Part shown: piece after piece, positions 34,887-43,771 of the stretch
Layout: each line of letters starts with the position of its first letter
Position numbering within the stretch: the first letter of the stretch is position 1
Assembly: GCF_000315015.1 (NCBI RefSeq)
Contig: NZ_BAEP01000060.1
Coordinates: 84,364 to 148,363 of the forward strand
Direction of reading: 5' to 3'
Source of the DNA: Paraglaciecola mesophila KMM 241
Lineage (GTDB): Bacteria; Pseudomonadota; Gammaproteobacteria; Enterobacterales; Alteromonadaceae
DNA length: 64,000 bases
The notes under the pieces: generated by a model
What the model was told of the DNA's origin: nothing
The model's input: only the letters and a program-made list of their open reading frames with translations
Database searches by the model: none
Position numbers and translations under genes: made by a program

Positions 34887-35756
34887 ATGGCTGAATACTA
34901 TTATCTTGGGATCGATGCAGGTGGTACACAATGCAAAGCGTCTCTGTACAGCCATGATCAGCAATTACTCGGTACGGGAATAAGTGGGCCAAGCAACCCT
35001 GTAAATGGACTAGAAATTGCTCAAAATGCCATTGTTAAAGCTGCCGAATCAGCCCTAAAAACAGCGTCTTTAACTCATGTTGGTTTGAATCAACTGTGTG
35101 TTGGAGCCGGAGTTGCGGGTTTGCATCTACCTAGCCTGCAACACGCCATGGAGCAGTGGCGGCACCCGTTTCATTCCTTTTACTGCACAACTGATTTACA
35201 TGCCGCCGTCACTGGTATGCACCAAGGCCAAGATGGCGGGGTGATAATATTAGGCACAGGTTTCAGCGCTTTAGGTAAGGTTAAAAATGAGCTGCATGCC
35301 ATCGGTGGCTATGGCTTCCCTATTAATGCAGAGGGCAGTGGTGCCTGGTTAGGGCTTCAAGCAGTGAAATCTGTATTGCTAGCTCATGACGGTATTGGCC
35401 CGCACACCAGTATGCTTGCGGCCATGACAGAGCACGAAGACGTGCTTACGCTGGCGAGTCGCTTAAATCATGCAAGTTCTACTGAATTTGCGACCTTCGC
35501 ACCACTGGTGTTCGCCCATGCAGAGCAAGGGGATTTGTTAGCGAAAGCGATTATTGAGCAAGCAACTGAATTTTTGCAGCGCGTTATTTTACGCCTCAAT
35601 GACTTGGGAGTTGATGCAATTGTCTTAGTGGGTAGCGTAGCTCAGCGCTTGCAAAGCCGCCTGAAGAAATCAATACGCGAATGCATAGTACCAGGCAAAG
35701 CTTCAGCAGAATATGGTGCCATGTTACTGGCAAAGCAGCAAAAGCTAAACGGATAA
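34887..35756 (+). CDS. BadF/BadG-type kinase, probable N-acetylglucosamine kinase
   Basis: 289-residue sugar kinase of the ASKHA fold. Phosphate-1 motif LGIDAGGTQCKASLY is at 7-21, phosphate-2 ILGTGFSALG near 125, and the GLQAVKSVL and VLVGSVAQRL segments fit the C-terminal lobe. Length and motifs match bacterial GlcNAc kinases of the BadF/BcrA group, such as the Vibrio GspK-type glucosamine kinases. In this operon its product would be GlcNAc-6-P. The distinction between GlcNAc and GlcN kinase cannot be made by eye. Cytoplasmic. Confidence 0.82.
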   Translation: MAEYYYLGIDAGGTQCKASLYSHDQQLLGTGISGPSNPVNGLEIAQNAIVKAAESALKTASLTHVGLNQLCVGAGVAGLHLPSLQHAMEQWRHPFHSFYCTTDLHAAVTGMHQGQDGGVIILGTGFSALGKVKNELHAIGGYGFPINAEGSGAWLGLQAVKSVLLAHDGIGPHTSMLAAMTEHEDVLTLASRLNHASSTEFATFAPLVFAHAEQGDLLAKAIIEQATEFLQRVILRLNDLGVDAIVLVGSVAQRLQSRLKKSIRECIVPGKASAEYGAMLLAKQQKLNG

Positions 35757-35792
35757 ACAGTCTACATATAAGCGGCTCAAAGAGGATAGATT

Positions 35793-36776
35793 ATGACAGC
35801 CACGCGCAGAGGGTTCTTAAAATTATCATTGCTAAGCAGTATCGCGAGTGCTTTTGCCGCGAGCAGTAAAACTGCTTTCGCTAGAGCACAAAAAATCAAT
35901 AAACCCGTAGTGATATCCACCTGGGAACATGGACTCGCCGCAAATAAAGCGGCATGGGATGTACTCAAAAAAAATGGTCGCGCATTGGATGCTGTTGAGC
36001 AAGGAGTGCGTGTGCCGGAAGCCGATCCTCTGGTTAGAACGGTTGGTTTGGGCGGATACCCAGACAGTGAGGGTAATGTAACGCTTGACGCCTGCATCAT
36101 GGACGAAAACATGAACTGTGGCTCGGTGGCTTACCTGCAAGACATTCTGCATCCCATCTCGGTTGCGCGCAAAGTAATGGAAGATACGCCCCACGTAATG
36201 TTAGTGGGCGCGGGTGCTAAAAAATTCGCTTTAGAGCAAGGTTTTGCTCAGCAAAATTTACTTACCGAACAGTCTAAGCAAGATTGGTTGGCGTGGCGTC
36301 ATTCGGGCCAGCAGAAGAAGCAAATCAACATTGAAAATCACGACACCATTGGCATGTTAGCGCTGGATGCATCAGGTAACTTGAGCGGAGCCTGCACCAC
36401 AAGTGGCGCAGCGTTTAAATTACCAGGGCGGGTGGGGGACTCACCCATCATTGGTGCAGGTTTATACGTGGATAACGAAGTCGGTGCTGCCACCGCCACT
36501 GGCATGGGTGAGCTGATGATGAAAACCGTGGGCTGTCATCTTGTGGTTGAGCTGATGCGTCAAGGCGCTTCACCCCAAGAAGCCTGTCAAAAAGCGGTGG
36601 AGCGAATTGCCACCCGTTTGGATAATTTTGCTGAGTTTCAAGTAGGCTTCTTGGCCCTGAATAAAGCAGGTGAGTACGGTGCTTATTGTATTCAGCCTGG
36701 TTTTAATTACGCGGTTAAAGATGCCAGTGGCGAGCAGCTTATCGATGGCAAAAACCTATTAGGGGAAGGCGCATGA
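35793..36776 (+). CDS. N4-(beta-N-acetylglucosaminyl)-L-asparaginase with a Tat signal
   Basis: Ntn-hydrolase that splits the GlcNAc-asparagine bond, the last link of an N-glycan. The 327 residues open with a twin-arginine signal, ATRRGFLKLS, then a hydrophobic stretch and an AFA cleavage site (about residue 30). The nucleophile Thr185 lies in NHDTIGMLALDASGNLSGA, where autocleavage into alpha and beta chains occurs; the GRVGDSPIIGAGLYVDN and TGMGELMMKT segments complete the site. Two features fit glycosylasparaginase over plain isoaspartyl peptidase: the HDTIGM motif and the WEHGLAANKAAW N-terminus. It overlaps the GH85 gene by 4 bp. Confidence 0.92.
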   Translation: MTATRRGFLKLSLLSSIASAFAASSKTAFARAQKINKPVVISTWEHGLAANKAAWDVLKKNGRALDAVEQGVRVPEADPLVRTVGLGGYPDSEGNVTLDACIMDENMNCGSVAYLQDILHPISVARKVMEDTPHVMLVGAGAKKFALEQGFAQQNLLTEQSKQDWLAWRHSGQQKKQINIENHDTIGMLALDASGNLSGACTTSGAAFKLPGRVGDSPIIGAGLYVDNEVGAATATGMGELMMKTVGCHLVVELMRQGASPQEACQKAVERIATRLDNFAEFQVGFLALNKAGEYGAYCIQPGFNYAVKDASGEQLIDGKNLLGEGA

Positions 36777-38533
36777 TGCTCAAAACTCTGTGTAGTATAT
36801 TGCTGTGCAGCACCTTTTTTTGCCACGCACAAAGTAACGATATTCGTGCAAATCAAGCGCCATTTGCGTTAACTCTTAAGCAAGCCTTGAACTGGACTGC
36901 ACAAAGCGAATTTAGCTCCACACAGAATATCTCCACAGAACCTTTAGCCAGACGTCATGCTGCTCAGTTAGACCCCAGCAGAGCAAACTTAGATACGCGA
37001 GTTAAGGTGCTCTATGCACCTGACGGCATGAATAACTTCGCGAATTACCTGGATACTCAAGCCACATTTAATCTGTATAACTTTACTCACTGGTCGCAAA
37101 TCGATGTACTCAATTGGTTTGCTGGTACGGCTGATCATGTGGTGCAAATACCTGCTCGGCCTTGGGTTGACACCGCCCATCGAAACGGCGTGAAGGTTAT
37201 CGGCTCGATTTTCTTAGCCATCGCTAAATACGGCGGTAGTGCTGATACCGCAGAAGCTTTGCTCAAACAGGATGTCCAAGGGCGATTTATTATGGCCCAT
37301 AGACTTGTCGACATCGCGCAATATTATGGTTTTGACGGTTGGCTAATGAACCAAGAAACTAACTTAACTGCCATTAAAGATGCAGAAAATGAATTAGTTG
37401 AAGGGCAGAAAGACAATCGTCGCGGGGCAAAACTGGGCCAGAAAATGTTGGCGTTTATGCAGTATTTAACGGCTATTGCCCCCCAAGGAATGGAGATCCA
37501 TTGGTATGACTCCATGCTGGAAAATGGTGAGGTGCGTTGGCAAAACCAGTTGAATGAGAAAAACCAAGCGTTTTTACACCAGGGTGTATCCAGTGCTGAT
37601 GCCATGTTTATGAATTACTGGTGGAACAAACCCATGGTCGAGCGCTCTGTTTCGCTCGCCCAAGAACTGGGGCGTTCTGGCTACGACTTGTATTTTGGTG
37701 CTGATTTATGGCCAAGTCGCAATGCACAGCGCGCTTTTAGTAAGACTCAGTGGTTAGAGGATTTGTTTGATAGCGATACCAAGCAAGGGCTTACCTCTAT
37801 TGCGCTATTCGCACCGAACTTCAATTTTAATTTCAGTGGCGAACCCCACACGCCTGTTTTCAGCAAATTTAAAGACGATCCCCAAGACTCGCTACGTTTT
37901 TACCAAACAGAGCAACGCTTGTTTGTGGGGGACGATTTAAACCTTGCTAATAATGACCTTGACGGTTGGCCGGGCATAGGGCTTTACGTACCGGCAAAAA
38001 CCACTGTGAATGCATTACCGTTCGAAACGCATTTTAATACCGGCCAAGGTAAAAAGCTGATAGAGAACGGCCAGCAGGTGTTAAGTGGCTGGACTGACAT
38101 GAGCAAACAAGATCTGCTGCCTACTTGGCAATTTGCGGTGTATGGCAACCTGTCAATGACAGTAGCCTATGATTTCGAAGAGGTGTTTTCTGGTGGCAGC
38201 TCTTTGTTATTCACAGGCTCACTTAGCACGCAAAAAACACGCATTCCTTTGTACCAAACTCACTTTGTGCTAGGCAAAAACAATACAGCGACGTTAACGC
38301 TCAAAGGCGACGTCAGCGCTCTTTCATTGTATGTGGAAACTGCTGACGGTAAGCGACACATGTTCGCATTAAACGCAATTACACCTAGTGACAGTCAGCA
38401 AGATTGGCGCACCTATGAAGTATCACTAAGTGCGCTCGCTAAGGAACCTGTTGGCCAACTCGGTATGTTGTTTAGGGAAGGTACGGCCGAGGAAAATGTG
38501 AATGTGTATTTAGGGCAATTGGCGATCCGTTAA
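36773..38533 (+). CDS. GH85 endo-beta-N-acetylglucosaminidase
   Basis: Cuts the GlcNAc-beta1,4-GlcNAc core of N-glycans by a substrate-assisted mechanism, releasing the glycan with one GlcNAc. The 586 residues have a signal peptide (MMLKTLCSILLCSTFFCHAQ), and a TIM barrel with FDGWLMNQET, in which Asn193 and Glu195 are the expected stabiliser and acid/base. The EIHWYDSMLENG, MFMNYWWNKP and DLYFGADLWP segments are typical GH85. A C-terminal beta-sandwich (about 390-586) may bind carbohydrate. The start overlaps the asparaginase stop and the end overlaps cutC, so the three are translationally coupled. Confidence 0.93.
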   Translation: MMLKTLCSILLCSTFFCHAQSNDIRANQAPFALTLKQALNWTAQSEFSSTQNISTEPLARRHAAQLDPSRANLDTRVKVLYAPDGMNNFANYLDTQATFNLYNFTHWSQIDVLNWFAGTADHVVQIPARPWVDTAHRNGVKVIGSIFLAIAKYGGSADTAEALLKQDVQGRFIMAHRLVDIAQYYGFDGWLMNQETNLTAIKDAENELVEGQKDNRRGAKLGQKMLAFMQYLTAIAPQGMEIHWYDSMLENGEVRWQNQLNEKNQAFLHQGVSSADAMFMNYWWNKPMVERSVSLAQELGRSGYDLYFGADLWPSRNAQRAFSKTQWLEDLFDSDTKQGLTSIALFAPNFNFNFSGEPHTPVFSKFKDDPQDSLRFYQTEQRLFVGDDLNLANNDLDGWPGIGLYVPAKTTVNALPFETHFNTGQGKKLIENGQQVLSGWTDMSKQDLLPTWQFAVYGNLSMTVAYDFEEVFSGGSSLLFTGSLSTQKTRIPLYQTHFVLGKNNTATLTLKGDVSALSLYVETADGKRHMFALNAITPSDSQQDWRTYEVSLSALAKEPVGQLGMLFREGTAEENVNVYLGQLAIR

Positions 38534-39270
38534 TGATTGATATCGAAATTTGCCTACCTTGTGATGACGTTACCAACGTCGCTCTGCAAATTCGCGCCGC
38601 TCGTGAAGGAAAAGCGGCGCGGGTAGAGCTTTGCAGCCATATGGAACACCAGGGACTCACGCCCAGTGTGAATGCCATGCAGCAAGCTAAGGCAACCGCC
38701 CAAGAGGAGATAACCTTGCTGGCAATGATCCGCCCACGAGGTGGGGATTTTTGTTATGACGAGGGTGAAGTACTGCAAATGCAGCATGATATTGCCCTTG
38801 CTGCACAAGCTGGAATGCAAGGGGTGGTGCTCGGCGCGCTCACACCAGATAACAAGCTGGATATAGGTGCGTTAACTCGATTAATCGCAGTGGCTAATAA
38901 CGCTAATTTGCAGGTGACATTTCATCGTGCATTTGATGCCTTGGCTGAACCAGCTCAAGCCATTGAAACCCTGATTGAGCTAGGCGTGCAGCGCATTCTC
39001 ACCTCAGGTTGTGACTGGGGAAGTCACGACACTGCGCAGCAGCATTGCGCGCAATTAGCACGTTACATCGCTCTAGCTAAGGGGCAAATTGAAATAGTGA
39101 TTGGCGGCGGTATTACTCCTGCAAGCGCCAAATTAATAGCACAGTCTATAAGCCAGCAGTTGGGACAAAATTATCATTATTCTTTTCACGCTTATTCGTC
39201 TGCTCTTATCGACGGGGTGGTAAATGAAAATCCCGTTCGACAGTTATATCAAAGAGTTAATGACACTTAA
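38533..39270 (+). CDS. cutC: CutC-family TIM-barrel protein
   Basis: 245 residues with all CutC hallmarks: VELCSHMEHQGLTPS, MIRPRGGDFCYDE, VTFHRAFDAL, RILTSGCDW and IGGGITP. The family was named for copper tolerance in E. coli, but, as I recall, that phenotype was later traced to a small RNA in the locus; a sugar-related function is plausible. Here it overlaps the GH85 stop (TAATG) and lies inside a glycan operon, which supports such a role. Cytoplasmic; the reaction is unknown. Confidence 0.88.
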   Translation: MIDIEICLPCDDVTNVALQIRAAREGKAARVELCSHMEHQGLTPSVNAMQQAKATAQEEITLLAMIRPRGGDFCYDEGEVLQMQHDIALAAQAGMQGVVLGALTPDNKLDIGALTRLIAVANNANLQVTFHRAFDALAEPAQAIETLIELGVQRILTSGCDWGSHDTAQQHCAQLARYIALAKGQIEIVIGGGITPASAKLIAQSISQQLGQNYHYSFHAYSSALIDGVVNENPVRQLYQRVNDT

Positions 39271-39399
39271 CTCGACTCGTACCAAGCAGCGCTTTTTACA
39301 AAGCAATAACTTCATCGTGGGGATGACTCATTGGGCGGCCCCGCACTCGATTCGATAGCCCACTTTACATTATTGGTTTTTATGATTAACGAAGAATAT

Positions 39400-41946
39400 A
39401 TGACACAAATGAAGACATTACCCCTAAATGGAACATGGCAGTTTTGCCAAGCTGATATGCAAGACTGGCGAAATGCAGAGGTTCCAGGGTGTAACTTTAC
39501 TGACCTTCTAGCACATAATTTAATAGACAATCCGTTTGACCGAGACAACGAATCCCATTTGCAGTGGATTGAGAAAAAAGACTGGAATTATCGCCGTTCA
39601 TTTATTGTATCAGCAGCGCAATTGGCCCACAGTGAAGTCAATCTAGTTGCACTAGGGCTTGATACGTTTTGTGATATTTATATCAATGGGCAGCACCTCG
39701 CCAGCGGGCAGAATATGTTTGTGGGTCAACATCTTGCTTGCAAGTCTTTGCTGGTAGAAGGTGAAAATGAAGTAGAAATTCGTTTTCGCTCACCCATGAA
39801 TGAAGTGTATCCGCAATTTATAGCTAACGGTTTTACCTACCCAGCGGAAAACGACAAAAGTGACGAGAAGTTGAGTGTCTTTTGTCGCAAAGCACCTTGT
39901 CATTTTGGTTGGGATTGGGGCCCAAAATTCGTGACGTCTGGTATTTGGCGCGATATTTATTTAGCGTTTATCGACAGCGCTGAAATTAAAGACGTACATT
40001 TTGTACAGCAGACTTTGTCAGCACAGCGAGCCGACTTCCATTTCGCTTTAGATGTTAGCGCGATGACAGATTTTGATGCCCAGTTGGTTGTTAAATGCGA
40101 ACAGGCTCCGCAGTTGAATAAAATTTTAGATGTGCATTTATCGGCCCAGGCGGGCGAGCAAAGCATGTTGGTAAACTTTACGCTTAACGATCCTAAGCGC
40201 TGGTGGCCTAATGGATTGGGGGAAGCGTTTTTATATGACTTTAGCTTTGAGTTAGTTAAGGATAAACGAGTTATAGCCCGTCGCGAGCAAGCTGTTGGGT
40301 TGCGAGAAATAGAAGTGGTTAATCAAGCCGATGAGATGGGAGAGTCATTCTATTTCAAAGTAAACGGTCACCCAGTCTTTATGAAAGGCGCGAACTATAT
40401 TCCTGATGACAGCTTCATTCACCGAGTTAATACCCAGCGACACCAGCAAGTGTTTGATGCCGTGGTGGCAGGCAACATGAATATGTTGCGAGTGTGGGGG
40501 GGCGGCATTTATCAAGATGATACGTTTTACGAATTGGCAGATCGCAACGGCATTTTGATCTGGCAAGACTTTATGTTTGCGTGCACCTTGTACCCAGCAG
40601 ATGAAGCCTTCTTGGCAAATGTGAAACAAGAAGCAGAATATAACGTTAAGCGTTTGCGTAACCACGCGTGTATCGCTATGTGGTGTGGCAATAACGAAGT
40701 CGATATGGCCATCGAAAAATGGCAGTGGGCTGAAAAGTTTGGCTACTCTGATGAGCTGTACGGGCGACTGAAACAGGATTACATCCGTTTGTTCGATGAC
40801 TGCTTACCCAAGGTTATCAGCGCCTTTGATGCGCAGCGTTTTTATTTGCGTTCGTCCCCCATCGGTTTTTGGGAAAACGACGAAGATAATAAGGCTAATC
40901 ACCATTACTGGGGTGTGTGGCACGGTGAAGAGCCGTTCAGTGAATATAAAAAACGCGTACCACGCTTTATGAGTGAATACGGTTTTCAGTCGTTTCCTAT
41001 TGCTGAATCAACCTACGCGTTTACCCAGCCTGAAGATCGCGAACTTGAATCAGCCGTGATGCAGGTTCATCAAAAGCACCCACGTGGCAATAAGCTTATC
41101 CGTAGCTATATGGATGAAGAGTTCAATGCCCCGAAAGACTTCGATCAATTATTGTATTTAAGCCAAGTTCAACAAGCCCTTGGATTGAAAATGGCGTTTG
41201 AGGCGCATCGCAAAGCCATGCCATTTTGTATGGGAACTCTGTACTGGCAATTAAACGACACTTGGCCTGCTGCGTCATGGTCTGGTATCGATTATTACGG
41301 CCGCTGGAAGGCACTGCATTATCAAGCTAAACGCAGCTTTGGCCAACAGTTATTAGTACTTGACCAAGTGAATGATCAGCTTGAAGTCACCTTGGTTTCT
41401 GACGATTTACAGCCTTTTTCCGCTCAATTGCACATTCAAGTTTATGACTTCGACGGTTCGGTGGTGTATTCACATGAGCAAGATGTGCTTGTGCCGGGTA
41501 ATGCGTCTTTATCGCTTGCTTCGCTTGCTGTGTCAGAACTTGTTTCCCAAGCCCAGCAAAGAGGCGCTGTGTTAGTCGCGCGCTTAATACATCAAGATGG
41601 CCGAGTGCTTAGCCAAAATAGTCACTTTTTTGTGGCCAACAAAGACTTGGCCCTGAAACCTGCGGATATACAGTGCGAACAGGTTATTTCGCCTGAGTGT
41701 TTAACGCTAAGATTCAGCAGCGACACTTTCGTTCGTCAGTTGTATGTCAGTGTCGGTGAGCAAGTCAGCAATTTCAGTGATAACTTTTTTGATCTGATCC
41801 CCGGGATTGATGTCTCGATTCACCTTGCGCTACCGGGCATGAAGCAGCAAGAAATTGAACGGCTTGGGGCTAAGGTAGGCTGGCAATCGCTACTTGATAG
41901 TTTTGCTTCATTAAGTAATGAGCATCGTAACATAGCTGGGTTATAG
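39400..41946 (+). CDS. GH2 beta-mannosidase, cytoplasmic
   Basis: Retaining exo-beta-mannosidase expected to cleave Man-beta1,4-GlcNAc, the N-glycan core bond. I choose ATG 39400 (GAAGA 5 nt upstream); an earlier ATG at 39382 or 39331 would add 6 or 23 residues. The 848 residues include the jelly-roll sugar-binding domain (about 5-180), an Ig-like domain, and the TIM barrel with RVWGGGIYQDDTFYELAD. Acid/base Glu433 is in WCGNNEVDMA and nucleophile Glu526 in SEYGFQSFP, motifs specific to beta-mannosidases. There is no signal peptide, so the substrate must be imported, probably by the SSS symporter encoded next. Confidence 0.93.
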   Translation: MTQMKTLPLNGTWQFCQADMQDWRNAEVPGCNFTDLLAHNLIDNPFDRDNESHLQWIEKKDWNYRRSFIVSAAQLAHSEVNLVALGLDTFCDIYINGQHLASGQNMFVGQHLACKSLLVEGENEVEIRFRSPMNEVYPQFIANGFTYPAENDKSDEKLSVFCRKAPCHFGWDWGPKFVTSGIWRDIYLAFIDSAEIKDVHFVQQTLSAQRADFHFALDVSAMTDFDAQLVVKCEQAPQLNKILDVHLSAQAGEQSMLVNFTLNDPKRWWPNGLGEAFLYDFSFELVKDKRVIARREQAVGLREIEVVNQADEMGESFYFKVNGHPVFMKGANYIPDDSFIHRVNTQRHQQVFDAVVAGNMNMLRVWGGGIYQDDTFYELADRNGILIWQDFMFACTLYPADEAFLANVKQEAEYNVKRLRNHACIAMWCGNNEVDMAIEKWQWAEKFGYSDELYGRLKQDYIRLFDDCLPKVISAFDAQRFYLRSSPIGFWENDEDNKANHHYWGVWHGEEPFSEYKKRVPRFMSEYGFQSFPIAESTYAFTQPEDRELESAVMQVHQKHPRGNKLIRSYMDEEFNAPKDFDQLLYLSQVQQALGLKMAFEAHRKAMPFCMGTLYWQLNDTWPAASWSGIDYYGRWKALHYQAKRSFGQQLLVLDQVNDQLEVTLVSDDLQPFSAQLHIQVYDFDGSVVYSHEQDVLVPGNASLSLASLAVSELVSQAQQRGAVLVARLIHQDGRVLSQNSHFFVANKDLALKPADIQCEQVISPECLTLRFSSDTFVRQLYVSVGEQVSNFSDNFFDLIPGIDVSIHLALPGMKQQEIERLGAKVGWQSLLDSFASLSNEHRNIAGL

Positions 41947-41948
41947 CA

Positions 41949-43739
41949 ATGATTTTAAGTTGGATAGATATACTCGTTATCATTGGTTATTTAGTGCTGG
42001 TGTTAATGGTTGGTTTGTATATTTCACGGCGCGCTAGCCGTGACATGGACTCCTACTTTTTAGGGGGCAAGACCATTCCTTGGTGGGCTCTTGGGGTGTC
42101 AAATGCCTCGGGTATGTTCGATATCGCGGGCACCATGTGGTTGGTGTCTATGTGCTTCGTCTACGGCTTGAAGAGCGCGTGGTTGCCTTGGATATGGCCG
42201 ATATTCAACCAAATATTTTTGATGATTTATTTGTCCATATGGTTACGCCGTTCAAACGTGATGACAGGGGCCCAGTGGATGGAAACGCGCTTTGGCACTG
42301 GCAAAGGCGCAGAAATGAGCCAAATGGTAGTAGTGATATTTGCCTTGGTCAGTGCGATAGGCTTTATTGCGTACGCCTTTAAAGGCATAGGCAAGTTTGC
42401 CGCGATTTTCTTCCCGTGGGAATTATCCCCAGATATTTATGCATTGATTATCTTCTCGCTCACCACGATTTACGTGGTCAAAGGAGGAATGTACAGCGTA
42501 GTCTTCACCGAGATTTTGCAATTTGTGATCATGACAATTGCGGCTGTTTCTGTGGGGATCATTGCCATGTATATGGTGTCACCAGAGCAATTGGCTGCTG
42601 CCACGCCTCAAGGTTGGGATCAGCTATTTTTCAATTGGCGCTTGGACCTTAACTGGCAAGGCTTGATTGATAGCGTCAATGTTAAAGTGGAAGAGGATGG
42701 TCTTGAGTTGTTCGGACTCATGATCATGATGATGCTATTCAAAGGTGTGCTATCTAGCATGGCTGGCCCTGTGCCGAACTATGACATGCAGCGTATTTTA
42801 GCCACCAAAAGCCCCAAAGACGCTGCGAAAATGAGCGGCTTGGTGTCTTTGGTGATGTTTTTCCCTCGTTACATGATGGTGGCAGGGTTATCTATCTTGG
42901 CGATTGTGTACATGGGCCCAGACATTCAGGCCCAAGGTAAGCAATTTGATTTTGAGCAGATCTTGCCCTTTGCCATTAATAATTTTGTGCCTGTAGGCTT
43001 AACCGGTTTGCTTATAGCTGGCTTGCTTGCGGCATTTATGTCGACTTATGCAGCGTCGGTCAATGCTGCCCCCGCATACTTTGTGAATGATATCTATCGT
43101 CGTTATTTACGCCCAGATGCAGATAGCCGCACCTATGTACGTATGAGCTACATCGTGTCTATTGTATTAGTGATATTAGGCATGGGCTTAGGCCTTATGT
43201 TGGGTAGCATCAATGCGATAATGCAATGGATTTTCGCCGCCTTATTTGGCGGGTATGCGTCGGCTAACTTACTTAAATGGCACTGGTGGCGATTCAATGC
43301 CTACGGTTATTTTTGGGGCATGTTAGCAGGTTTGATTGGCGCGCTGGTGTTACCGATTGCACTTCCCGATGTGCAACCCCTAATGGCATTTCCGCTGCTA
43401 CTGGTATTCGGATTGGTTGGTTCGATAGCAGGTACCTTACTGACCCCCCCTGAATCAGACGAGGTGTTATGTGAGTTTTACCGAACGGTGAAACCTTGGG
43501 GGGCATGGGGGCCAATTCGTGACAAGGTCATCGCCTTGGATCCTGACTTTGCCCCAAACAGAGCGTTTTACCGTGACATGTTCAATGTTGCCGTCGGTAT
43601 AGTGTGGCAAATAGGCCTAGTTGTGATGCCGATTTATTTAGTGATTCAGCAGTGGTGGTCGATGTTGACAGCCTTTGGCGTCATTGTTGTGACCAGCTTG
43701 ATCTTGAAAAAGAACTGGTTAGACAAACTCCCCGATTGA
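41949..43739 (+). CDS. Sodium:solute symporter (SSS family), probable importer of core disaccharide
   Basis: 596-residue inner-membrane protein with about 14 helices, of the SSS/SGLT type. Family features include the start ISRRASRDMDSYFLGGKTIP, GMYSVVFTEILQF (helix with the Na+ site) and LLIAGLLAAFMSTYAASVNA. The C-terminal third extends beyond the core, as in sugar-type members. It starts 2 bp after the beta-mannosidase stop. Because that enzyme is cytoplasmic and cleaves Man-GlcNAc, this carrier probably brings in Man-beta1,4-GlcNAc or GlcNAc; direct evidence is lacking. Confidence 0.87.
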   Translation: MILSWIDILVIIGYLVLVLMVGLYISRRASRDMDSYFLGGKTIPWWALGVSNASGMFDIAGTMWLVSMCFVYGLKSAWLPWIWPIFNQIFLMIYLSIWLRRSNVMTGAQWMETRFGTGKGAEMSQMVVVIFALVSAIGFIAYAFKGIGKFAAIFFPWELSPDIYALIIFSLTTIYVVKGGMYSVVFTEILQFVIMTIAAVSVGIIAMYMVSPEQLAAATPQGWDQLFFNWRLDLNWQGLIDSVNVKVEEDGLELFGLMIMMMLFKGVLSSMAGPVPNYDMQRILATKSPKDAAKMSGLVSLVMFFPRYMMVAGLSILAIVYMGPDIQAQGKQFDFEQILPFAINNFVPVGLTGLLIAGLLAAFMSTYAASVNAAPAYFVNDIYRRYLRPDADSRTYVRMSYIVSIVLVILGMGLGLMLGSINAIMQWIFAALFGGYASANLLKWHWWRFNAYGYFWGMLAGLIGALVLPIALPDVQPLMAFPLLLVFGLVGSIAGTLLTPPESDEVLCEFYRTVKPWGAWGPIRDKVIALDPDFAPNRAFYRDMFNVAVGIVWQIGLVVMPIYLVIQQWWSMLTAFGVIVVTSLILKKNWLDKLPD

Positions 43740-43771
43740 GTAAAAATTTACGTAAAAGAGTGATTTAGATA

